Origin: Acidocella sp.
Lineage (GTDB): Bacteria > Pseudomonadota > Alphaproteobacteria > Acetobacterales > Acetobacteraceae
Reading direction: 5' to 3'
Assembly: GCA_029077775.1 (NCBI GenBank)
Contig: JAQNCU010000247.1
Coordinates: forward strand, 1-5,006
DNA: 5,006 bases
This document shows, piece by piece, positions 1 to 5,006 of the stretch (position 1 is its first letter; each line of letters starts with the position of its first letter). A program made the position numbers and the translations under genes. Under the pieces are notes generated by a model. That model was not told the origin of the DNA. It saw only the letters and a list, made by a program, of their open reading frames with translations, and did no database searches.

Positions 1-926
1 ATACTGGCGGATCTTCCTACCTGATCCACGTCATTTCCGCAGCGCAGGCAATTGCCGCTGGGCATTGTAATGTCGCTCTCATCACGCTGGCCGGGCGGCC
101 GCGAAGCGAGGGTGCTGTCGGCACCGGTGTGCGCGGAAATGCGCAGCCCGATCTTCAGTGGGAAAGCCCTTACCGGCCATCTGTCGCCAATTTATACGCC
201 CTGTTCGCGGCCCGGCATATGTATGAATTCGGCACCACGAGCGAACAGCTAGCCTGGGTCAAAGTTGCGGCCTCGCATCACGCCCAGCACAATCCGTACG
301 CCATGCTGCGCGAACTCGTCACGGTTGACGATGTATTGAATTCACCCGTCATCGCATCACCCTTGCGCCGGCTTGATTGCTGTGTTGTCAGTGATGGTGG
401 CGGTGCCATTATCCTTACCCGCCCGGAACTGGCCCGTGAGCTTGGCAAAACTGATATTCGCCTGCGAGGTGGTGGTTCTGCCATCAAGCACCAGGCCGGC
501 GGCAACGTCGATCTCACCTTCACGGCGGCAGCGCAATCAGGTGCTGCTGCCTTTGCGGAAGCTGGGGTGACCCAAGCTGATATCCGCTACGCCTCGATTT
601 ACGACAGTTTCACCATCACTGTTCTGGCGCAGCTTGAGGATCTCGGTTTTTGTGAGAAAGGGCAGGGTGGTAAATTTGTTGCCGATGGTGGGTTGATCGC
701 GGGTCAAGGCAGGCTTGCAGTGAACACCGATGGCGGCGGCCTTTGCAATAACCACCCGGCGAATCGCGGCGGCGTTACAAAAATTATCGAAGCCGTGCGC
801 CAACTACGTGGCGAGGCGCACCCAATGGTCCAAGTGCCGGATTGTCATCTGGCGCTCGCTCAGGCTATGGGCGGCACGCTAAGCACGCGCCATGTCAGCG
901 CCACGTTGATTCTGGAACGAGTCTGA
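1..926 (+). CDS. Thiolase-superfamily protein, SCP2/lipid-transfer type, probable aldolase-like subunit (5' partial)
   Basis: The reading frame is open from base 3 to the TGA at 924-926, giving 307 visible residues. The family is usually about 380-390 residues, so roughly 75-85 N-terminal residues lie outside the window. The visible part starts in the nucleophile loop (TGGSSYLIH, residues 1-9), followed by the helix AAQAIAAG. Further landmarks are YDSF at residues 200-203, NTDGGGLCNNHPANRGG at about 241-257, EAVRQLRGEA, and a C-terminal GGTLSTRHVSATLIL; all are typical of the bacterial SCP2-type group. Aligned by eye with the canonical thiolase at 1447-2625, Gly3 occupies the place of the catalytic Cys (GSSY against CGSG). 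YDSF replaces NEAF (or HDCF of SCP2 thiolases). True thiolysis is therefore doubtful. Related Ltp2 proteins act as retro-aldolases together with a DUF35 partner, and a DUF35 gene follows immediately. The family is clear; the reaction and substrate are inferred. It may act on a beta-hydroxyacyl-CoA. Confidence 0.9.
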   Translation, partial: TGGSSYLIHVISAAQAIAAGHCNVALITLAGRPRSEGAVGTGVRGNAQPDLQWESPYRPSVANLYALFAARHMYEFGTTSEQLAWVKVAASHHAQHNPYAMLRELVTVDDVLNSPVIASPLRRLDCCVVSDGGGAIILTRPELARELGKTDIRLRGGGSAIKHQAGGNVDLTFTAAAQSGAAAFAEAGVTQADIRYASIYDSFTITVLAQLEDLGFCEKGQGGKFVADGGLIAGQGRLAVNTDGGGLCNNHPANRGGVTKIIEAVRQLRGEAHPMVQVPDCHLALAQAMGGTLSTRHVSATLILERV

Positions 927-1324
927 TGCCCGATCTTCCCACCTTCATCGCGCCGGAAGCGAACCCTGAAACGGCCTATTTTTGGGAACAGGCGTCTGTT
1001 AAGAAATTCAATGTCAAAATCTGTACAGACTGCGATCAAGCTCATTGGTATCCGCGCGCGCATTGTCCGTTCTGTGGAAGTGCAAATACCGCATGGCGCG
1101 AGAGTGCGGGTTATGGAAAGATCTACAGTTTTAGCCTGGTGAGTCCACTCAAAAACCCCTATGTCATAGCTTTCGTCACGCTCACTGACGGCCCGACGCT
1201 CCTGACCAATATCATCGCGCCCAACAATCTTGATATCGCCATCGGCCAATCTGTCAAAATTGCCTTTGCCCCCTCTGAAGGGGGCATGTCAGTTCCCGTA
1301 TTCGTCCTCGCTGCCGATCTTTGA
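926..1324 (+). CDS. Zinc-ribbon / OB-fold DUF35 protein, partner of the upstream thiolase-like subunit
   Basis: This encodes 132 residues. The ATG at 926-928 overlaps the stop of the preceding gene (TGATG), a usual sign of translational coupling. The sequence GGAACGAG just upstream is a weak Shine-Dalgarno match. The frame stays open further upstream, but that part lies inside the thiolase-like gene, and the family's N-terminus begins close to MPDLPTF. An N-terminal helix with the aromatic stretch YFWEQ (18-22) comes first. It is followed by a rubredoxin-like zinc ribbon with Cys33, Cys36, Cys47 and Cys50 (CTDC and CPFC knuckles), then an OB-fold from about residue 66 to the end (GKIYSFSLV, VTLTDGPTLLTNI). 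All four zinc ligands are present. DUF35 proteins form complexes with thiolase-like subunits and support CoA-ester binding, for example ChsH2 with Ltp2 and BbsA with BbsB. The one-base overlap makes a dedicated complex with its neighbour very likely. It has no catalytic residues of its own that I can name. Confidence 0.93.
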   Translation: MPDLPTFIAPEANPETAYFWEQASVKKFNVKICTDCDQAHWYPRAHCPFCGSANTAWRESAGYGKIYSFSLVSPLKNPYVIAFVTLTDGPTLLTNIIAPNNLDIAIGQSVKIAFAPSEGGMSVPVFVLAADL

Positions 1325-1328
1325 TTGT

Positions 1329-1374
1329 AGAGCGCGTTCGGCTTGACGCAAACGTGCCAAGCTGAACGCGCTCT
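1329..1374. repeat. Long inverted repeat (hairpin) between convergent genes
   Basis: Two 17-base arms, 1329-1345 (AGAGCGCGTTCGGCTTG) and 1358-1374 (CAAGCTGAACGCGCTCT), pair completely except for one G-T wobble (1340 with 1363). They enclose a 12-base centre in which ACG and CGT could pair further. The hairpin begins five bases after the DUF35 stop and lies between converging genes, so it could end or protect transcripts from both sides. Neither side has a T-run, so it is not a textbook intrinsic terminator. The AGAGCGCGTTC arm resembles dispersed intergenic palindromes I recall from alphaproteobacterial genomes; that resemblance is from memory. The rest of the gap (1375-1446) holds only a small CGCGC-CAT-GCGCG stem at 1413-1425 and no gene. 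Confidence 0.75.
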
Positions 1375-1446
1375 GCATGTTTGATAAGAGGCTGATTCAC
1401 GCTCGCCGTTCCCGCGCCATGCGCGTCAACTTCAAACGATCAGGTT

Positions 1447-2625
1447 CTAAACCCGCTCAATGATCAGGGCGATTCCTTGCCCACCGCCGATACACATCGT
1501 GACGAGGGCATAGCGGCCCTCAATGCGTATCAGCTCATACATAGCTTTGATGGCGATAACGGCACCGGACGCGCCAATCGGATGACCAAGCGCAACCGCG
1601 CCGCCATTTGGATTGACCTTGTCTGTCGGAAAATCAAGGTCGCGCGCAACCGCGCAGGCTTGTGCCGCAAAGGCCTCATTCGATTCGATGACGTCGATAT
1701 CGCCTATTGCAAGCCCTGCTTTTTTAAGCGCCTTTTGAGAGGCTGGAATCGGCCCGAGCCCCATATATTGGGGGTCAACACCGGCATGACCATACGCCAC
1801 AATCCGTGCCATCGGCTTGGCATTGCGCTTCAACATCTCCGTCCCGCTCATCAACACCAATGCAGCGCCGCCATCGTTCAGGCCGGATGCGTTGCCCGCG
1901 GTGACCGACCCATTTTTCAGGAAAGCAGGTTTGAGCGTGGAAAGCGTTTCCTGGCTTATATCGCTCCTCACATGTTCATCTGTATCGAAGAGAATCGGCC
2001 CCTTCCGTGAAGGTAAATCCACGGCAACGATCTGCGTCTTGAACCGTCCCTCGGCGATCGCCCGCGCCGCGCGGCGATGCGATTCGGCGGAGAACTCATC
2101 CTGGGTCTCGCGCGAAATCTCGTAACGTGCCGCAACATTCTCGGCGGTAATCCCCATATGCCCGTGACCAAAAGGGTCGTGCAGGGCGCCCACGACCATA
2201 TCGACCACTTTTCCGTCGCCCAGACGCGCGCCCCAGCGTTCATTTGGCAGCAAAAAGCCGCCCCGGCTCATGGATTCCGCCCCACCCGCCACCGCAATGT
2301 CAGCGTCACCCAGCTTGATGATTTGCGCGGCCGAGACAATCGCCTGCAGGCCTGATCCGCAAAGCCGGTTCACAGTCAGTGCGGGTGTCTCGAAGGGGAT
2401 ACCAGCCTCAACCGCTGCAACACGCGATAGGTAAGCGTCACGCGGTTCGGTATGGATGACATTTCCCATAACAACGTGCTGAACGTCTTCGCCGGAAATG
2501 GAGGCTTCGTTCATCGCCGCACTGATCGCGATTTGCCCGAGTTTTGTGGGTGGAATGTCTTTCAGGCTTTTGCCGAAATCACCGATGGCAGTGCGCTTTC
2601 CAGCTACGATAAAAACGTCTTCCAT
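1447..2625 (-). CDS. Acetyl-CoA acetyltransferase / 3-oxoacyl-CoA thiolase
   Basis: This encodes 392 residues, the usual full length for biosynthetic or degradative thiolases of the PhaA/AtoB type. It cleaves a 3-oxoacyl-CoA with CoA to give acetyl-CoA plus a shortened acyl-CoA, or runs in reverse; it is cytosolic and normally a tetramer. All active-site elements are present: nucleophile Cys89 in NRLCGSG, GGAESMS at 114-120, the HMGITAEN stretch from 156, NEAF at 316-319, GHP with His348, and the second catalytic Cys378 in CIGGGQG. The C-terminus ends in the typical GIALIIERV. The ATG start is preceded by GAGAGG with 11 bases between, somewhat long but acceptable. It is the last of three - strand genes, 86 bases after the CoA-transferase, and a terminator-like hairpin fills part of that gap. 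It may therefore be expressed at a lower level or partly independently. Chain-length preference cannot be read from the sequence. Confidence 0.95.
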   Translation of the reverse strand: MEDVFIVAGKRTAIGDFGKSLKDIPPTKLGQIAISAAMNEASISGEDVQHVVMGNVIHTEPRDAYLSRVAAVEAGIPFETPALTVNRLCGSGLQAIVSAAQIIKLGDADIAVAGGAESMSRGGFLLPNERWGARLGDGKVVDMVVGALHDPFGHGHMGITAENVAARYEISRETQDEFSAESHRRAARAIAEGRFKTQIVAVDLPSRKGPILFDTDEHVRSDISQETLSTLKPAFLKNGSVTAGNASGLNDGGAALVLMSGTEMLKRNAKPMARIVAYGHAGVDPQYMGLGPIPASQKALKKAGLAIGDIDVIESNEAFAAQACAVARDLDFPTDKVNPNGGAVALGHPIGASGAVIAIKAMYELIRIEGRYALVTMCIGGGQGIALIIERV

Positions 2626-2661
2626 ATTTCGCCCGGCCTCTCAAAATAGACAGTGATAAAT

Positions 2662-2700
2662 AAAAAAATGGTCGCAAAGATCATTCGGCGGAGACCATTT
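2662..2700 (-). terminator. Probable intrinsic terminator after the CoA-transferase gene
   Basis: Read on the - strand, AAATGGTC (2700-2693) and GACCATTT (2673-2666) form an 8-bp stem around a 19-base loop. They are followed directly by more T residues: seven A's in a row at 2662-2668 on the + strand, then TAAATAGTG-like AT-rich sequence. It begins 11 bases after the CoA-transferase stop. The stem is AT-containing and the loop is large, so termination may be partial. It would reduce read-through into the thiolase gene, whose ATG is only 37 bases further on. Confidence 0.55.
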
Positions 2701-2711
2701 CCCCTGTTGGG

Positions 2712-3938
2712 TCAGATAACGCCATCATGGGCAAGCTGGTCGCAATCCACTTCATTAAGACCAAGCCGTTCCATGAGAACCGTTCTCGTGTCGGCACCCA
2801 GCATCGGGGGCGCTTCATACGCCGTCGGTGGTGTGTTTGAAAATCGCAGAGGATTAGCGACCAGAGGAACCTGCCCGATGGTGGGGTGGGAGACATTTTG
2901 GAGCATCTGCCGATGTTGGATCTGAGGATCTGCGAAAACCTTGTCGATCGTATTGACCGGTGCGACGGGAACCTCGGCGCGCTCTAAACACTCCAGCCAA
3001 ACGCTCACGGGTTTGTCCAAAAATGTGGTCTCCATCTGCGCGCTCAGGGCATCTCTGTTGGCGGTCCTTAACTCATTGGTCTTGAAAAGCGGATGGTCGA
3101 TCAAGTCCGGGCGGCAGATGGCTTTGCACAACCTCTGATACTGTAAATCATTGCCGGCGGTCAGAAAAATAGCGCCATCCTGGCAGTTGAAATTTTGCGA
3201 GGGCACGCCGCCATAGCCCGCATTGCCACGGCGCTTGGGGACCTGTCCGGTAATGAGGAAGTTCTGCGCATAATGCGAGAGCGTGGCGACCCCGACATCG
3301 AGAAGCGAAAGATCGATATGTTGCCCCACGCCACCGTTTTGGTCGCGATGATACAGCGCCGCGGTGATGGCGAAGGCGGCCTGGTAGCTTGACATCACGT
3401 CGACAATGCTGATGCCGACCTTCATCGGCCCGCCGCCCGGTTTGTCGTCGGCATGGCCTGAAACGCTGGCGAGCCCGCCGAGGGCCTGGAAAATACCATC
3501 ATAACCCGGACGATGGCGGTAGGGTCCGGTCTGTCCAAACCCGGTGATGGAACAATAGATCAGCCCGGGGTTGACCGACTTCAAGCTCTCATAATCAAGC
3601 CCGTGTCGCTTCAGGGCATCCACGCGAAAATTCTCCACCAGAATATCTGATTGCGCGGCCAAGTCCCGGATGATTTTCTGCCCCCCTGCCGAGCCGAGAT
3701 TGACGGTCACGGATTTCTTGTTTCGATTACAGGAGGCGTAGAAGCCCGACATTCTGCCGTCAGCCTCGGCCCCTGTATCCAGGAATGGCGGCCCGTAAAG
3801 CCGGGAGTCATCGCCTGTGCCCGGCCGCTCGATCTTGATCACGTCGGCGCCCAAATCTGCCAGCCATTGCGCCGTCAGCGGGCCAGCCAGAATACGGCTC
3901 ATATCGAGAACGCGAATACCTTCCAGTGGTCTTGTCAT
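2712..3938 (-). CDS. Family III (CaiB/BaiF) CoA-transferase
   Basis: This encodes 408 residues, the normal length for the family. It is predicted to move CoA from a donor such as succinyl-CoA or another acyl-CoA onto a free carboxylic acid, so activating the substrate without ATP. The N-terminal Rossmann-like part shows VLDMSRILAGP (10-20) and LGADVIKIERPG (29-40). Other landmarks are the VENF motif (101-104), ITGFGQTGPY (131-140) and RPGYDG (143-148). Asp180 in VGISIVDV sits where the family's aspartyl-CoA nucleophile (Asp169 of formyl-CoA transferase) is expected. The related alpha-methylacyl-CoA racemases carry a catalytic His in the GHD motif; here that place is Tyr146 (GYD), which argues for a transferase. 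The ATG is preceded by AGGAG (3949-3953) with a 10-base spacer. The gene starts 33 bases after the crotonase stop, so the two are probably co-transcribed. Donor and acceptor acids are unknown. Confidence 0.93.
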   Translation of the reverse strand: MTRPLEGIRVLDMSRILAGPLTAQWLADLGADVIKIERPGTGDDSRLYGPPFLDTGAEADGRMSGFYASCNRNKKSVTVNLGSAGGQKIIRDLAAQSDILVENFRVDALKRHGLDYESLKSVNPGLIYCSITGFGQTGPYRHRPGYDGIFQALGGLASVSGHADDKPGGGPMKVGISIVDVMSSYQAAFAITAALYHRDQNGGVGQHIDLSLLDVGVATLSHYAQNFLITGQVPKRRGNAGYGGVPSQNFNCQDGAIFLTAGNDLQYQRLCKAICRPDLIDHPLFKTNELRTANRDALSAQMETTFLDKPVSVWLECLERAEVPVAPVNTIDKVFADPQIQHRQMLQNVSHPTIGQVPLVANPLRFSNTPPTAYEAPPMLGADTRTVLMERLGLNEVDCDQLAHDGVI

Positions 3939-3948
3939 TTTACGGGCG

Positions 3949-3953
3949 CTCCT
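3949..3953 (-). promoter_or_regulatory. Ribosome binding site of the CoA-transferase gene
   Basis: AGGAG on the - strand lies 10 bases before the ATG at 3938-3936, inside the 33-base gap after the crotonase stop. It supports this start and independent translation within a shared transcript. Confidence 0.7.
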
Positions 3954-3971
3954 GCTGGCGGCGATTCGGGT

Positions 3972-4775
3972 TCAGTTGCCGGAGAAACGCGGCGTGCGCT
4001 TTTCGATAAAGGCCATAACAGCCTCTTTATGGTCGCCAGACGCATGTGCGATGGCCTGCATTGCCGCCGAGAGGTGGAGCACGCTCTCCAGAGTGCCGGT
4101 TTCGGCCTCTCGCAGCAGCCGTTTGGTCATTCGCACCGCGATCGGCGGGTTGGCGGCGATTTTCGCGGCGATTTCAAAGGCTGTGGTCAACAGGTCCCCG
4201 GGCTCGACAATGCGTGAGATCAACCCTAACCGGAGCGCCTCCTCGGCGCCGAGCATCTCCCCCGTCAGCGCTAGCTCCCGTGCTTTGGCGGCCCCGATAA
4301 TGCCGGTCAATAACCAGGCCCCCCCGTCGCCTGGCACCAGACCCATTTTGACGAAGCTCTCGGCAAATGTGGCATCGGCCGTCGCAATTCTGATGTCGCA
4401 CATGCAGGCGAGGTCGCAGCCAGCACCAATAGCAGCACCGTTGATGGCGGCAATGACCGGGACTTCCAGCGCCGCGAACGCGCGCGGGATGCGCTGGATG
4501 TTGTCCAGGTACCATTGTCGGTTTTCCGCCGGGCTTGACTCCAGCCTGCCGCCAGGTGCGGCCATCGCTTTTACATTGCCGCCGGACGAAAATACAGCCC
4601 CAGCCCCTGTGAGGATGGCGACGCGAACTGAACGATCAGACCCCATTTTACGGCACGCCGCTTCCAGGGCGGCTATCATATCCGGATCGGATATCGCGTT
4701 GCGCTGCTCCGGTCGGCTCAAGGTCAACAAAACGACGCCGCCTTGTTCAGCGTATAGCAAAGGCTCACCGGTCAC
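3972..4775 (-). CDS. Crotonase-family enoyl-CoA hydratase/isomerase
   Basis: This encodes 267 residues, the family's usual length, starting at GTG. An in-frame stop (4790-4788) lies just upstream, GAGG stands 6 bases before the GTG, and the first in-frame ATG is only at codon 33, so GTG is well supported. The crotonase fold is clear from LTLSRPEQRNA (18-27), the first oxyanion-hole loop FSSGGNVK (62-69), the second loop NGAAIGAGCDLA (112-123) and PGDGGAWLL (148-156). Compared by eye with rat mitochondrial enoyl-CoA hydratase, Asp121 replaces Glu144 and Phe141 replaces Glu164. An extra acid, Asp149, lies next to the place of the catalytic Asp of dienoyl-CoA isomerases. CoA-ester binding is therefore secure, but plain hydration of a 2-enoyl-CoA is not; isomerisation or another crotonase reaction is equally possible. 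It is the first of the three - strand genes and is probably co-transcribed with the CoA-transferase. Confidence 0.92.
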   Translation of the reverse strand: MTGEPLLYAEQGGVVLLTLSRPEQRNAISDPDMIAALEAACRKMGSDRSVRVAILTGAGAVFSSGGNVKAMAAPGGRLESSPAENRQWYLDNIQRIPRAFAALEVPVIAAINGAAIGAGCDLACMCDIRIATADATFAESFVKMGLVPGDGGAWLLTGIIGAAKARELALTGEMLGAEEALRLGLISRIVEPGDLLTTAFEIAAKIAANPPIAVRMTKRLLREAETGTLESVLHLSAAMQAIAHASGDHKEAVMAFIEKRTPRFSGN

Positions 4776-4781
4776 AAAAAA

Positions 4782-4785
4782 CCTC
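4782..4785 (-). promoter_or_regulatory. Ribosome binding site that fixes the GTG start of the crotonase gene
   Basis: GAGG on the - strand is followed by six T's and then GTG (4775-4773). This spacing and the in-frame stop just upstream make GTG the only reasonable start. An ATG at 4791-4789 is in another frame and leads to a stop after eight codons. Confidence 0.65.
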
Positions 4786-4842
4786 GGTCATTTATCTCTC
4801 AAATAAGCCAATGTGTATGGTTTCCTTTGGCTGCGCTCGGAA

Positions 4843-5006
4843 TTATCGCCTGATTTGGGGTAACCCATCCCCGTCAGTCGTGAAAATCCACAGTCGTCCT
4901 GTCGGCGAACTCATCGTGCCTCCGATATCGGACGCGGCGGCCAGTGTCTCTCTAAGACGGATAAAATTTGCAAAACCCGATTGATAATCGTTGACCGTCG
5001 TTTTAT
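4843..5006 (-). CDS. Possible 3' end of an unrecognised - strand gene, or a short leader ORF
   Basis: A - strand frame is open from the right edge (first full codon at 5004) to a TAA at 4845-4843, giving 53 residues. I do not recognise the protein. It begins TTVNDYQSGFANF and ends GDGLPQIRR, with no motif I can name. Codon use is mixed and includes several AGA, AGG and CGA codons, unlike a highly expressed gene. Inside it, an ATG at 4914-4912 is preceded by GGAGG (4923-4919) with a 4-base spacer, so a 23-residue ORF (4914-4843) is also possible. It ends 67 bases before the crotonase start on the same strand. A 57-codon + strand frame overlaps this stretch, so an open frame alone is weak evidence. 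It may equally be non-coding upstream sequence. Confidence 0.28.
   Translation of the reverse strand, partial: KTTVNDYQSGFANFIRLRETLAAASDIGGTMSSPTGRLWIFTTDGDGLPQIRR
4921..4932. repeat. 12-bp perfect palindrome upstream of the - strand genes
   Basis: TCCGATATCGGA is a perfect palindrome about 145 bases before the crotonase start. It overlaps the GGAGG (4923-4919, - strand) of the possible 23-residue ORF. It could be an operator half or a chance occurrence; no promoter hexamers with good spacing could be placed beside it. Confidence 0.3.

Noticed and set aside
842..925. N-terminal extension of the DUF35 protein from 842
   Set aside because: It would overlap the conserved C-terminus of the thiolase-like gene by 85 bases, and the extension shows no DUF35 features. 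The ATG at 926 gives the family's normal N-terminus.
129..926. GTG at 129 as the true start of the thiolase-like gene
   Set aside because: The same frame is open to the window edge and the upstream codons encode the conserved nucleophile-loop helix, so the gene is cut by the window and does not start here.
1413..1425. CGCGC-CAT-GCGCG stem as the terminator of the - strand thiolase
   Set aside because: Five base pairs, no T-run, and the sequence could arise easily in GC-rich DNA; the larger hairpin at 1329-1374 is the better candidate.
1477..2010. 177-codon open frame on the + strand
   Set aside because: It is antisense to the canonical thiolase, whose catalytic motifs are all on the - strand; no recognisable protein.
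2712..3938. Alpha-methylacyl-CoA racemase instead of CoA-transferase
   Set aside because: The racemase GHD histidine is replaced by Tyr146, while the transferase Asp nucleophile (Asp180) is present.
3817..4806. 329-codon open frame on the + strand
   Set aside because: It lies opposite the crotonase and the start of the CoA-transferase. Its composition (many Ser, Ala, Arg, Pro) is that of an antisense shadow, and no motif is visible.
4913..5006. - strand frame at the right edge resembling the first helices of an IclR-type regulator (INRVLQILSVLERHW...PISEAR)
   Set aside because: The frame stops right after this stretch, so an IclR protein could not continue. The likeness is short and probably accidental.
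4991..5006. TTGACC near the right edge as a rightward -35 box
   Set aside because: The window ends before a -10 box could be seen, so no promoter can be supported.

Overview
The window looks like a chromosomal acyl-CoA catabolism locus from a moderately GC-rich proteobacterium. An alphaproteobacterium is most likely, judging from the style of the protein families and the GAGCGCG-type intergenic hairpin; no rRNA or other taxonomic marker is present. I see no mobile element, CRISPR array, tRNA or rRNA.

Layout. On the + strand, the left edge cuts into a thiolase-superfamily gene (SCP2/lipid-transfer type, 1-926). It overlaps by one base (TGATG) a small zinc-ribbon/OB-fold DUF35 gene (926-1324). 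A 122-base convergent gap follows (1325-1446), carrying a strong 17-bp-arm hairpin. Three - strand genes then point left. In transcription order they are a crotonase-family enoyl-CoA hydratase/isomerase (4775-3972), a family III (CaiB/BaiF) CoA-transferase (3938-2712) and a canonical acetyl-CoA acetyltransferase-type thiolase (2625-1447). A hairpin followed by a T-run lies between the CoA-transferase and the thiolase. The right end (4776-5006) is the upstream region of the - strand genes. It may hold the 3' end of another - strand gene or a short leader ORF, together with small palindromes and a short direct repeat.

How the genes may work together. The CoA-transferase would activate an organic acid to its CoA thioester. 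The crotonase would hydrate, isomerise or otherwise process the enoyl-CoA, and the canonical thiolase would cleave a 3-oxoacyl-CoA (or condense acetyl-CoA). The + strand pair differs: its thiolase-like subunit has Gly where thiolases carry the nucleophilic Cys, and YDSF in place of NEAF/HDCF. This resembles the Ltp2-ChsH2(DUF35) retro-aldolases of steroid side-chain degradation, so the pair may split a beta-hydroxyacyl-CoA instead of thiolysing a 3-oxoacyl-CoA. The window could therefore hold two different carbon-carbon cleavage chemistries for CoA esters. The substrate cannot be read from the sequence.
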